Below, one piece after another: positions 41,673 through 49,843 of a DNA stretch of 64,000 nt. How positions within the stretch are numbered: the stretch's first letter is position 1; every line of letters starts with the position of its first letter. Both the position numbers and the translations under genes were made by a program. Source of the DNA: Rugosimonospora acidiphila (GTDB lineage Bacteria; Actinomycetota; Actinomycetes; Mycobacteriales; Micromonosporaceae); NCBI RefSeq assembly GCF_039543385.1, contig NZ_BAABJQ010000009.1, positions 124,001 to 188,000 of the forward strand. The letters run 5' to 3'. Below the pieces are notes generated by a model. It did no database searches, was not told the DNA's origin, and worked only from the letters and a program-made list of their open reading frames with translations.

Positions 41673-42503
41673 TCACGGGCTGCGATGGGTACCCACGTGG
41701 TGAGAGCTGATCAGCAGCCGGATCGCGGCAGTGCCGGTACCGATGATGAACACGCACGCGATCAGCGCCAGGCTGTACCGGAACCCGCGGTCGTCCGTCA
41801 GCGGCGTGACCGGCCAGATGAGCGGCGGGCCGGCCTGTGGCACCGGACCGGTGGGCACCTCCGGTGGGAACTCGGCGACCGACTCCGGTTCCGACGTGCC
41901 GACGGTGGGCGTCGGGGTCCGGCCGTTGTTGTGCCGGTTCGTCCGGGACGACGAGTGCGGCGCGGGAGCCCTCGCCGGCGCGGTGCCCGTCGCCTGGGTG
42001 GGCCGCGGGTGCGGCGCCGGCTGGGGCCGCGACGAGGATGGCGGCGCGGTCGTGGCCGGCGGGCTCGGCTGGGGCGGTGGGGCGGTGGCGCTCGGCGCGG
42101 CGGAGGGCGTCCCGCCCGGGCTGTCGGGGCTGACCCTGATCGTGAGCGGGCCGATGTCGGTGAGTGGCAGCGGGCAGACGGGTACCAGTTGGACGGTCTC
42201 GGTCCCCTGCGTCGCGAGCGTCAGCCGGCTGCTCTGGTCTGGGCCGATGCTGTCCGTGCCCTGGCCGTCGAGCATCAGCGTCGCCTGGACCCCGAGACGG
42301 TTGACGACCCACAGTGCCGATCCGGCGGTCAGGTCCAGACTCGCGGTGTCCGGCTGCGAGGTGGCGCCCAAACTCAGCACCTTGCAGCCGCCGGTGAAGT
42401 CGACGCTGAGCTCGTCCGCCAGCGCCAGATCCGGCATCAGAGTCCCGGCACCGCCGGCGAGCGCGAGGGCGACAACGGCGGCGGACCCAAGCCGGAGGCT
42501 CAC
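41673..42503 (-). CDS. Cell-surface protein: signal peptide, Pro/Thr linker, C-terminal membrane anchor
   Basis: 276 residues from GTG 42503. Signal peptide (AAVVALALAGGAGTLMPDLA), a compact beta domain (33-125) with Cys40 and Cys111 likely disulfide-linked (GGCKVLSLGA; LVPVCPLPLTD), a long Pro/Ser/Thr-rich stalk (127-225) and one membrane helix (about 245-266, LALIACVFIIGTGTAAIRLL). Topology resembles wall-spanning surface proteins. The start overlaps by GTGA the stop of a repeat-coding upstream frame (42500-42718). No family recognised. Confidence 0.75.
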   Translation of the reverse strand: MSLRLGSAAVVALALAGGAGTLMPDLALADELSVDFTGGCKVLSLGATSQPDTASLDLTAGSALWVVNRLGVQATLMLDGQGTDSIGPDQSSRLTLATQGTETVQLVPVCPLPLTDIGPLTIRVSPDSPGGTPSAAPSATAPPPQPSPPATTAPPSSSRPQPAPHPRPTQATGTAPARAPAPHSSSRTNRHNNGRTPTPTVGTSEPESVAEFPPEVPTGPVPQAGPPLIWPVTPLTDDRGFRYSLALIACVFIIGTGTAAIRLLISSHHVGTHRSP

Positions 42504-42718
42504 CGGGCCGACCCGCCCGCGACGCCGCGATCGGTCGGGCCAGGATCGGTCGAGTCCGGATCGGTCGGGTCAGGATCGGTCGAGTCCGGATCGGTCGGGT
42601 CAGGATCGGTCGGGTCCGGACGGTTGCTCGGCGGCCGAGGGAGCCGGTGAGGGGTCAAGAGCAGGCACCTTTGATGCATTCGATTCCACGTCCAACCGCG
42701 CCTATACCGAACGCGCAT
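42500..42718 (-). CDS. Possible 72-codon upstream frame with Asp-Pro-Thr repeats
   Basis: From ATG 42718, a frame of 72 codons reads MRVRYRRGWTWNRMHQRCLL then the DPTDPDSTDP repeat and ends with a TGA that overlaps the next gene's GTG start (GTGA). The overlap suggests translational coupling, but the protein has no family, the composition is driven by a tandem repeat and no clear SD is seen. It could equally be non-coding leader. Confidence 0.25.
   Translation of the reverse strand: MRVRYRRGWTWNRMHQRCLLLTPHRLPRPPSNRPDPTDPDPTDPDSTDPDPTDPDSTDPGPTDRGVAGGSAR
42528..42617. repeat. Six copies of a 15-bp repeat
   Basis: GGATCGGTCGGGTCA and GGATCGGTCGAGTCC alternate in six units upstream of the surface-protein gene. 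On the minus strand they encode DPTDPDSTDP in an open frame. Confidence 0.88.
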
Positions 42719-42896
42719 GACGGACTACCCTAAGCGATTCCCATCCGGATGGAAAGACCGTGCCGGCCGTCGTAGGGGGTACCGGTATCGATGGGGGCGG
42801 CACCGGATGCCGATTGGCGGAACGCGGCCGAGGGCCGCGTCGGCGGCGGGTCCCGGGGCGGTAGCGTTGCGGCACGGATCAGTTGACAGGAGAATC

Positions 42897-43688
42897 ATGG
42901 CTACGCTCGCCGATCAGACCATCGCCGCCCTGCGCTCGGGCCACGACGCGCTCGCGGCGCGGGTACGCGCCCTCACCCCAGACGATCTCATCAGTCCCTC
43001 GGGCGCCAGCGAATGGCAGGTTTCCCAGGTGCTGAGCCACCTGGGCAGCGGGGCCGAAATCGGCCTGGCCGGGTTGAACGCCTCGCAGACCGGTGGGGCA
43101 GCACCGGACATGGACTTCAACCGCTCCGTGTGGGCGCGGTGGGACGCGATGGCCCCGGCCGAGCACGCGGCCGCGTTCCTCGAGGCGAACGAGCGGCTCG
43201 TCGAGGCGTACGAGTCGCTCGACGAGGCGACCCGGGACAGCTTGAAGATCAACCTTGGCTTCCTGCCCGAGCCGGTCGACGTCGCCACCGCCGCGCGGTT
43301 CCGGCTCAGCGAGTTCGCGCTGCACCAGTGGGACGTCGAGGTCGGCTTCGACGCCGGCGCGACGGTGGCCCCGGAGGCGGTGAGCCTGCTGCTCGACCAG
43401 GTCGGTGGCATGCTCGCCTGGACCGGCCGGCCCGACGCGCTCGCCGGACGGCAGGCGACGCTGACCCTGCGCCTGACCGCCCCGGAGCGGACCGCCGGGC
43501 TGCGGCTCGGCGAGCGGATCGAGCTGACCGACGTACCGCAGCAGCCGGACGGTGAGCTGTCCGCGCCCGCCGAGGCATGGCTGCGGCTGGCCACCGGCCG
43601 GCTGGGGACCCGGTACACCCCGGCCTCGGTCGAGGTGACCGGCCCGGTGAGCCTGGACGACCTGCGCCGCGTCTTCCCCGGCTTCTAG
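42897..43688 (+). CDS. Maleylpyruvate isomerase-like mycothiol-dependent enzyme (DinB/MDMPI fold)
   Basis: 263 residues from ATG 42897 with ACAGGAGA upstream. N-terminal four-helix MDMPI domain: AALRSGHDALAARVRALTPD, EWQVSQVLSHLGSGAEIGL with the metal His, and RLSEFALHQWDVEVGF with the second His. C-terminal MDMPI_C-like domain ends VTGPVSLDDLRRVFPGF. These proteins use mycothiol, the actinobacterial low-molecular-weight thiol, in detoxification or ring metabolism. Substrate unknown. Terminator-like hairpin follows. Confidence 0.88.
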   Translation: MATLADQTIAALRSGHDALAARVRALTPDDLISPSGASEWQVSQVLSHLGSGAEIGLAGLNASQTGGAAPDMDFNRSVWARWDAMAPAEHAAAFLEANERLVEAYESLDEATRDSLKINLGFLPEPVDVATAARFRLSEFALHQWDVEVGFDAGATVAPEAVSLLLDQVGGMLAWTGRPDALAGRQATLTLRLTAPERTAGLRLGERIELTDVPQQPDGELSAPAEAWLRLATGRLGTRYTPASVEVTGPVSLDDLRRVFPGF

Positions 43689-43696
43689 ACCCGACG

Positions 43697-43734
43697 GCCC
43701 GGGCCGCGTCGCCGACCAGCGGCGCGGCCCGGGC
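43697..43734. terminator. Hairpin after the MDMPI-like gene
   Basis: GCCCGGGCCGCG and CGCGGCCCGGGC form a perfect 12-bp stem with a 14-base loop, nine bases after the stop codon. Confidence 0.75.
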
Positions 43735-43756
43735 ACCGACGCGTAAGCTCGATCTC

Positions 43757-44614
43757 ATGATTGATCGCGCCCCATTCGGCTCCACCGGCCACGTCTCGAC
43801 CCGTGCCATTTTCGGCGGCGCCGCGTTGGCCCGCGTCTCCAAGAGCGAGGCTGACCGCGCACTCGACGCGCTGCTGGCGCACGGCATCAACCACCTCGAC
43901 GTGGCCGCCAGCTACGGCGACGCCGAACTGCGGGTCGCGACCTGGCTGCGGCGTAACCCCGGCACCTTCTTCCTCGCGACGAAGACCGGCGAGCGGACCT
44001 ACCGCGGGGCGCGGGAGCAGATCCGCCGGTCACTCGACCGGCTCGGCGTCGACCGCATCGACCTGATCCAGCTGCACAACCTCGTCGACGTCATCGAGTG
44101 GGAGACCGCGCTGGGCCCGGGCGGCGCCCTGGAGGCGGCCATCGAGGCGCGGGAGGAGGGCCTGGTCCGCTTCATCGGGGTCACCGGGCACGGCCTGTCC
44201 GTGCCCGAGATGCACCGGCGCAGCCTGGAGCGCTTCGCGTTCGACTCGGTGCTGGTGCCGTACAACTACGTCCAGATGCAGGACCCCCGCTACGCGGAGC
44301 GGTTCGAGGCGCTCGCCGCGGTGTGCGCGCAGCGCGGCGTCGCGCTGCAGACGATCAAGAGCCTCGCCTGGCGCCGGTGGGAGGGCCGCCCCGCGACCTC
44401 CGCCACCTGGTACGAGCCGCTGACCGAGCAGGCCGACATCGACCTGGCCGCGCACTGGGTGCTTGGCCGGCCGGAGGCGTTCCTGCTCACCTCCGGTGAC
44501 GTCGACATCCTGCCCCGGTTGCTGGACGCGGCCGACCGCTTCGAGCGCCGGCCCTCCGACGAGGAGCTGGCCCAGCTCGCGCAGCGCCGCGAGATCTCGC
44601 CGCTGTTCGTGTAG
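43757..44614 (+). CDS. Aldo/keto reductase
   Basis: 285 residues. AKR tetrad: Asp48 and Tyr53 (INHLDVAASYGDAE), Lys76 (LATKTGERTY), His107 (LIQLHNLVDV). Barrel strands follow in order (LVRFIGVTGHGLSV, FDSVLVPYNYVQMQ). The C-terminal NADPH-site helix is shortened and lacks the usual KxxR segment, ending EISPLFV, typical of the smaller AKR-like predicted oxidoreductases. Separate from MDMPI by a hairpin, so independently transcribed. Confidence 0.88.
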   Translation: MIDRAPFGSTGHVSTRAIFGGAALARVSKSEADRALDALLAHGINHLDVAASYGDAELRVATWLRRNPGTFFLATKTGERTYRGAREQIRRSLDRLGVDRIDLIQLHNLVDVIEWETALGPGGALEAAIEAREEGLVRFIGVTGHGLSVPEMHRRSLERFAFDSVLVPYNYVQMQDPRYAERFEALAAVCAQRGVALQTIKSLAWRRWEGRPATSATWYEPLTEQADIDLAAHWVLGRPEAFLLTSGDVDILPRLLDAADRFERRPSDEELAQLAQRREISPLFV

Positions 44615-44626
44615 TCCGCGACGGGC

Positions 44627-44709
44627 TCCGCTCCGGCCGGGGTGTCGATGTCGCCCCGCCGCCGACGAGACCGTCGGCACGGCGCACGGCACCGACCGGC
44701 CGGAGCGGA
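44627..44709. terminator. Nested inverted repeats between convergent genes
   Basis: Outer arms TCCGCTCCGGCCGG and their exact complement (14 bp each, 44627-44640 and 44696-44709) enclose an inner perfect hairpin GCCGACG-AGAC-CGTCGGC (44661-44678). Located between the aldo/keto reductase and M20 stops. Confidence 0.75.
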
Positions 44710-44746
44710 ATCACGCATCAGTCCGTTGCGGTCAGGTCAGCGACGA

Positions 44747-46504
44747 TCAGGTCAGCGGCGGGAGGTCCTGCGGAGGCAGCGACGGACCGAGGTCCGCGAA
44801 CTTCTCCTTCGAGATGATCTTCGGCCGCGGCCAGGTGATGTTCGGCGGCGGCCAGTGCTGGCCGGTCCGCTTCAGGAACCAGTCCGGCGGCTGGTACATC
44901 GGCGGCTCGAAGTCCTTCGGGAACAGCGGCTCGTAGGTCACGTTCTTCGTCCGCTTCGCGAACTCGTCCTTCATGTCGCCGAGGATGTTCGGCTGCGTGT
45001 ACAGGTCGACGGCCGTCGCGGCGAGGTACTTCGCCGCCGACAGCAGGGCCTTGTGGCCGCCGGAGGACGCCGCCGATGACGCGACCGCCCAGGTGTGCGA
45101 CTTGAAGCCCTGCGGCCAGACCGGGGTACCCATCTGGATGGTCGGCGCCTGCCAGCTGATGTCCGCGACGTCGGTTGAGCCACCGCCGAGGAAAATCGGG
45201 TCCGGCGGGCTCAGCGCCGAGACGGTCGACGAGTAGCCACCGCTGCCGAGGCCGATATTGCCCTGCAGGGTGGTGGCGAACTTCTGGTCGGCGTCGGAGA
45301 AAACGGGGGCGCCGATCTGCTGCATGTTGTCGTACATCAGCTCGGCACCGCGCTGCGACGGCAGCTTGTTCCAACAGCCACTGGTCACCTTGTACACCAG
45401 CGACGTCTGGGTCGCCATCGCCGCGGCCTTGGCGCAGTTCACCACCTTGTCGGCGAGGATTTTCACCCGCGCCGGGCTGCCCTCGCGCACGTAGTACCAG
45501 ACCTCGGCGAGTTCCGGAGTCACGTTGGGCGCCTGACCGCCGTTGCGGATCGCGTAGTGGATGCGTCCGGACGGCGCGAGGTTCTCCTCGCGCAGGAACT
45601 CCGTCAGCATGCCGGTGATGGTGGCCGCGTCCAACGCGCTCTTGTTTCCCAACGGCGTGCCGCCGTGGCCGGCGATGCCGAGGAAGGTGAAGGAGATGGA
45701 CTGCATCGCGTTGGACGAGCCCCACCCGGTGGACGTGTCGCCGCCGGGGTGCCAGTCGACGAGCGCGTCGAGCCCCTTGTAGACGCCCCTGGACACGGCG
45801 TACGCCTTGCCGAGCAGGTACTCCTCGGCGGTGGCTCCGTACACCTTCACGGTGCCGTCGGTGCGGCTGGCGGCGAGCCCCTTCGCGGTCGCCACGGCCG
45901 CGTAGATCGCCGCCGTCCCGAGCGCGCAGTGTCCGCACCCGTGACCGACGCCGTAGGTCGGCGAGAACGCGTCGTCGATGTACTCCTGCGGGTCGTGATA
46001 GGGCACGCCCTTGTTCTGCGACAGGCCGGGCAGCGCGTCACACTCGACGCTGAACCCGATGGTCGGCTTGCCGCTGCCGCTGACGTACGTCGCCACGTAC
46101 GCGGTCGGGAACCCCGCCGCGCCCCACTGCACCTTGAACCCGTTTTTCTCCAGGAAGGTGGCCTGCAGCAGCGAGGAGTTCCACTCCTGCAGCGACAGCT
46201 CGTGGTGGGCCCACACCTCGTCGTTCATCCCGAAGACGCCGGCGGAGTTGTTGTCGAGCCAGGACAGGGCGGAACTCTTCGCCCGCGAGTCTTTGGCCAG
46301 CCCGGTCGGCGGCTCGTAGCCGGCGTTGCTCGCCGGTTGAGTCTTGTCGTCGAGTGTCGCGCCGGTCGCCGCGGCAAGCGCCGGATCGATGATGGTGCCG
46401 GCGGCCGCACCGGCTCCGACAGCACCGATGGCACCGAGGATCTGGCGGCGGGACAGGCCGCTCTGTTCGGTCTGATTCGAGAGCAGGTGATCGGTGTCGC
46501 ACAT
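44747..46504 (-). CDS. Tat-exported M20 family metallohydrolase (AbgB/amidohydrolase type)
   Basis: 585 residues from ATG 46504 (SD TGAGGAG). Twin-arginine signal LSRRQILGAIGAVGAGAAAG. M20 core: GFSVECDALPGL, YGVGHGCGHCALGTAAIYAA (metal site), VYGATAEEYLLGKAYAV with the catalytic Glu pair, and dimerisation domain around FTFLGIAGHGGTPLGNKSAL. Closest to p-aminobenzoyl-glutamate hydrolase subunit B (AbgB), but those are cytosolic, so export is notable. The C-terminal 60 residues are Pro/Trp-rich. Likely cleaves an N-acyl amino acid or amide outside the membrane. Zinc or manganese expected. Confidence 0.88.
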   Translation of the reverse strand: MCDTDHLLSNQTEQSGLSRRQILGAIGAVGAGAAAGTIIDPALAAATGATLDDKTQPASNAGYEPPTGLAKDSRAKSSALSWLDNNSAGVFGMNDEVWAHHELSLQEWNSSLLQATFLEKNGFKVQWGAAGFPTAYVATYVSGSGKPTIGFSVECDALPGLSQNKGVPYHDPQEYIDDAFSPTYGVGHGCGHCALGTAAIYAAVATAKGLAASRTDGTVKVYGATAEEYLLGKAYAVSRGVYKGLDALVDWHPGGDTSTGWGSSNAMQSISFTFLGIAGHGGTPLGNKSALDAATITGMLTEFLREENLAPSGRIHYAIRNGGQAPNVTPELAEVWYYVREGSPARVKILADKVVNCAKAAAMATQTSLVYKVTSGCWNKLPSQRGAELMYDNMQQIGAPVFSDADQKFATTLQGNIGLGSGGYSSTVSALSPPDPIFLGGGSTDVADISWQAPTIQMGTPVWPQGFKSHTWAVASSAASSGGHKALLSAAKYLAATAVDLYTQPNILGDMKDEFAKRTKNVTYEPLFPKDFEPPMYQPPDWFLKRTGQHWPPPNITWPRPKIISKEKFADLGPSLPPQDLPPLT

Positions 46505-46536
46505 ACGCGGCTCCTCAACGTGACCTCGTCGAATAT

Positions 46537-46546
46537 GAACATGTTC
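46537..46546. promoter_or_regulatory. GAACATGTTC palindrome upstream of the M20 gene
   Basis: Perfect 10-base dyad 33 bases before the ATG, within AT-rich sequence flanked by AATAT/AATATT. It also resembles an actinobacterial LexA-like core (GAAC-N4-GTTC has a longer centre), which does not fit; regulator unknown. Confidence 0.3.
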
Positions 46547-46596
46547 TTCAATATTACGAAGATAGATACGGTGAGGTCAACGCTGCGTACGCTGGG

Positions 46597-48096
46597 TTAA
46601 CGCGGGTGGCGCCGGTGAGCCGGCCGGCCGAACCAGCGCCCCAGTGCCTCACCGAGGTCCCCGACACCGGCCCACGCCACGTACCCGTCGGGCCTGACCA
46701 ACAGGGGTTCGGTGGCGCCCTCGACGGGGCGGGCGGTGACGACATCGACCCGGTCCGCCCAGCCGGCGGCCGTCTCCCGCACCTGGGCATCGTCGGCGAG
46801 GTCGAGCAGCACGGGCCGCCCGGCGGCGAACAGTTCCCGGACGCGTACGGCGGCTCCGGCGCCGGGGCGCAGGGTCAGGTCGGGCACGAAGCGGCCGACC
46901 AGTGGATGCCCCGCGCCCGGCAGGTCGTACCGCACGCCGACGGCCGAAATCAGCTCGGCCAGGTATCTGTTGACGTCGCCCAACTCCATCAGCTCGCCGA
47001 ACAGTTCGTAGAGCGGGGTCGCACGGGAGTCGGGATTCATGAGCGCGACCTGGGCCCTGGTGTTGTGCAGCACGCGGGCGGCGACCGGCCGGCGCTCGGC
47101 CGGGTAGCTGTCGAGGAGCCCCTCGGGCGCCCAGCCGGCCACCGTGGCGGCGAGCTTCCAGCCGAGGTTGACGGCGTCCTGCAGGCCGAGGTTGAGCCCC
47201 TGGCCGCCGAAGGGCGAGTGGACATGGGCGGCGTCGCCGGCCAGCAGCACCCGGCCCCTGCGGTAGTCGTCGGCCAGGCGGGTGTTGTCGGTGAAGCGGG
47301 TCATCCACCGGGGCTGGGCCGCGACCTCGATCGGGCGTCCGACGATCCGGCTCAGGCTGGCCGACAGCTCCGGTACGGTGACGGGATCGTCGCGGTCGGC
47401 GGGCGGTCCGTCGAACTCGACGGCCAGCACCCGCCCGGGAAGCACCTGCAGGATCCCGCTACGGCACCGGTGCCAGCCCATGCCCGGATCGGTCATGACG
47501 TCGGGCACCGCGACTTCGGCGAGCCGGCCGGTGATGGTCGGATCACTGCCGGGGAACCCGAACCCGGCGAGCCCTCGCACCGTGCTGCGACCTCCATCGC
47601 AACCCACCAGGTATTCAGCGGTGCAGAAATCACCGTCCATAGTGGACACCATGATGCCGTCGTCGTCCTGGGTCAGGCCGGTGACGGTGACGCCCCGGCG
47701 GATCACGGCACCCAACTCGGTGGCCCGCGCGCCGAGCACCGCCTCGACGCCCGTCTGCGCGATCGCGAACATGCCGGGCCTGCTGGCCTCCAGCGTGTCG
47801 AGGCGGACCGTGCGGATGCCGGCGAAGTGAGCCAGCGGGATCCCCGCCCGGAAAGCCGGGGAGACGCCCCCGACCATCGGAGTTCGCGCCGCCTGCGCGG
47901 TAAGGCGCGGCAGCAGCCCGCGCAACTCCATCGTCTCGGTGCTGCGCGCGTGCAGCCCGAACGCCCGGGAGTGCGGCGACGGCTCGGCCAGCGACTCGAT
48001 CACCAGCACCCGCACGCCGCGCAGACCCAGCTCAACCGCCAACATCAGCCCGACCGGGCCCGCCCCCACCACGATCACTTCGGCATCCACGGCCAT
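46597..48096 (-). CDS. Class A FAD-dependent aromatic monooxygenase
   Basis: 499 residues. GxGxxG at VVGAGPVGLMLAVE (9-20), second FAD motif LVGCDGGRSTVRG, and LLAGDAAHVHSPFGGQGLNL with the GD motif. The C-terminal thioredoxin-like domain (about 400-499) is of the phenol-hydroxylase/rifampicin-monooxygenase type. NAD(P)H-dependent hydroxylation of an aromatic, possibly antibiotic, substrate. Divergent from a TetR-class repressor at 48176 with two strong operators between them, an arrangement typical of inducible drug-inactivating or catabolic monooxygenases such as TetX or Rox; the substrate cannot be inferred further. Confidence 0.9.
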   Translation of the reverse strand: MAVDAEVIVVGAGPVGLMLAVELGLRGVRVLVIESLAEPSPHSRAFGLHARSTETMELRGLLPRLTAQAARTPMVGGVSPAFRAGIPLAHFAGIRTVRLDTLEASRPGMFAIAQTGVEAVLGARATELGAVIRRGVTVTGLTQDDDGIMVSTMDGDFCTAEYLVGCDGGRSTVRGLAGFGFPGSDPTITGRLAEVAVPDVMTDPGMGWHRCRSGILQVLPGRVLAVEFDGPPADRDDPVTVPELSASLSRIVGRPIEVAAQPRWMTRFTDNTRLADDYRRGRVLLAGDAAHVHSPFGGQGLNLGLQDAVNLGWKLAATVAGWAPEGLLDSYPAERRPVAARVLHNTRAQVALMNPDSRATPLYELFGELMELGDVNRYLAELISAVGVRYDLPGAGHPLVGRFVPDLTLRPGAGAAVRVRELFAAGRPVLLDLADDAQVRETAAGWADRVDVVTARPVEGATEPLLVRPDGYVAWAGVGDLGEALGRWFGRPAHRRHPR

Positions 48097-48098
48097 CT

Positions 48099-48114
48099 CC
48101 TTAACGCGTTAAGG
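48099..48114. promoter_or_regulatory. TetR operator 1
   Basis: CCTTAACGCGTTAAGG is a perfect 16-base palindrome immediately upstream of the monooxygenase ATG (48096), covering its ribosome-binding region or transcription start. Confidence 0.82.
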
Positions 48115-48135
48115 AAGCAATGCGGTAAAGGATGT

Positions 48136-48151
48136 CCCTAACGCGTTAAGG
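48136..48151. promoter_or_regulatory. TetR operator 2
   Basis: CCCTAACGCGTTAAGG, identical to operator 1 except for one base, 37 bases away and 25 bases before the TetR start. Two near-identical dyads between divergent genes indicate dual repression. Confidence 0.82.
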
Positions 48152-48175
48152 TGTCAAGCGGAAAGGGGGCTCGGC

Positions 48176-48805
48176 TTGGCCATCGACAAGGACCTGGTGG
48201 TCCGCACGGCGCTGCGGATGCTCGACCGGGAGGGCCTGGAACGCCTGTCGCTACGGCGGATCGCGGCGGAGCTGGACGTAAAGGCGCCGGCGCTCTACTG
48301 GCACTTCGAGAGCAAGCGGGCACTGCTCGATCACATGGCCGACGCGGTACTCACCCCGGCCCTGCCGGACTTGGAGGACCCAGGGGACGCGGCGCGGTGG
48401 CCCGACTGGCTCGCACACACCGCCGACCTGATCCGGTCCCGGCTGCTCGCGCACCCCGACGGCGCCCAACTGGCCCTCGGCGCCGACCTCACCCGCGCCA
48501 CCGCCCTGCTGCGCATCGTCGAGCGCACGGTCGAGGTGCTGCACCACGCGGGATTCGGCCTGGCCGACGCCTCCCGCGCGGCCGCCTCGTTCCTGTGGTT
48601 CGTCGTCGGCCGCACGGTCGAGGAGCAGACGCTGCCCGACCCGGCGTCGATGCGGCGGCAGGCGCGGGCCAACCCCTCGATCCTGTCCCGGGCCATGGCC
48701 GAACGCACCGCGCCCGACGATCAGGACGTGTCCTTCCGCTTCGGCGTCCGCATCATGGTCGCCGGGATGCGCGCCCTGATCGAGGAGGAACGTGCGGTCG
48801 GGTAG
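48176..48805 (+). CDS. TetR family repressor (tetracycline-repressor class)
   Basis: 209 residues from TTG 48176 with AAAGGGGG upstream; there is no ATG in a suitable position. HTH: LERLSLRRIAAELDVKAPAL then YWHFESKRALLDHMADAV, the arrangement of true TetR proteins. The C-terminal TetR_C-type domain (about 75-205) includes RATALLRIVERTVEVLHHAG and SFLWFVVGRTVEEQ. It should bind the two operators at 48099-48151 and derepress the monooxygenase on ligand binding, with autoregulation. Confidence 0.9.
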   Translation: MAIDKDLVVRTALRMLDREGLERLSLRRIAAELDVKAPALYWHFESKRALLDHMADAVLTPALPDLEDPGDAARWPDWLAHTADLIRSRLLAHPDGAQLALGADLTRATALLRIVERTVEVLHHAGFGLADASRAAASFLWFVVGRTVEEQTLPDPASMRRQARANPSILSRAMAERTAPDDQDVSFRFGVRIMVAGMRALIEEERAVG

Positions 48806-49029
48806 CCGGGTAGCGCCGGGAGCCGATCACGGCTGTTCGTAGCCGATCGTGGCCGATCCTGGCGGCCGGTATCCACCTGATAGTCCCTAAGTTTCCGGAC
48901 TCTCCGTTTCTGGGGTGCCCGGACGGCCGTCCGGTGCCCCGGCGCAGTGGCCCTGCCGCTCCCAGGAACCCCGGGGGCACTGCCATCCGAGCCGGGGCCG
49001 GCACAGACTCGGAAGCAACGCCGGGCTCG
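48806..49029. other. Intergenic region grading into a pseudogene
   Basis: After the TetR stop no gene is recognisable until the dehydrogenase remnant. GACGGCCGTCC (about 48921) is a short dyad. A degenerate, unreadable NADP-binding start of the remnant may lie here. Confidence 0.35.
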
Positions 49030-49843
49030 CCGCCGACAGATCGCGCGACGGCGTCGACTCCACCGCGCACGACAGCGTCGCGCAGCTCGCCGCCGCGAGC
49101 CAGTTCGTCGCCCTGTGGCTGCGCGAGGACTCCGACAACCGCGACGTCGCGGTGGACGGGGGCCTGCTCGCGCACCTGCGCACCGGCGCCGTGCTCATCA
49201 ACCACGGCACCGGCTGCCCGGCGCTGCCCGGGAACTCGCGCAGCGCGCCGCCCCGTACGGCATCGAGGTCATCGACGCCCCGGTGGCCGGCGGCCGCACC
49301 GTGGCCCTCGCCCGCCAGCTCACCACGGTCGCCGGCGGCCGGTAGGACGCCGTCGAGGCGGTCACCCCCAGCTTCAACACCTTCTCCGAGCGGATCATCT
49401 ACCTGGGACCAACCGGCTCGGGCCAGCTCGGCAAGCTGTTCAACAACGCGCTCATGATGATGAACCACCAGAATGTCATCGACGTGCTGGCCGTCGCGCA
49501 GGCGCTGGAGCTTCCGTTGCCGCCGCTGGAAGTGCTCCGATCCGGTTCGGCATCCAGCTTCGCCCTCATGGCGTTCGGGTCGGCCATCACGTCATCGAAC
49601 GCGCAGCACGTCAGCGAGCTGGAGCTCATCGATATCGACCTGTTTGATCGGGCGGTCGAGTCCGTCCGCGAGCAGGCCGGATCGGTCGTCGAGCGCGCCC
49701 GGGCCGGCGCACAGGGATTGCCTCCGGTGGGGCAATCGAACCCCGCCGGCATCGCTCGTGTGATGGCCGGTCGTACCGGGGGCCTCCACATCGGACAGCG
49801 CGCGCCGACCAACCCGAAAGCCGCGGGACGGTGTGTCCAGTAA
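49030..49843 (+). pseudogene. Broken 3-hydroxyisobutyrate dehydrogenase-like gene
   Basis: Recognisable pieces: SVAQLAAASQFVALWLREDS, HLRTGAVLINHGTGCP, then a frameshift near 49225 to RELAQRAAPYGIEVIDAPVA with GGRTVALARQLTTVAGG, an in-frame TAG at 49343, and continuation as DAVEAVTPSFNTFSERIIYL with GPTGSGQLGKLFNNALMMMN. These are the second half of the Rossmann domain and the C-terminal helical domain of beta-hydroxyacid dehydrogenases (DAPVAGG and GSGQLGK motifs). The GxGxxG start is missing. One frameshift and one stop make it inactive. Confidence 0.8.

Noticed and set aside
46537..46546. GAACATGTTC considered as a LexA/SOS box upstream of the M20 gene.
   Set aside because: Actinobacterial LexA sites need GAAC and GTTC arms separated by four or more bases with the form cGAACN4GTTCg; here the spacing is two bases.
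46597..48805. Biosynthetic gene cluster built around the FAD monooxygenase, aldo/keto reductase and MFS exporter.
   Set aside because: No core synthase, carrier protein, terpene cyclase or RiPP enzyme is present, and genes have independent promoters and terminators.
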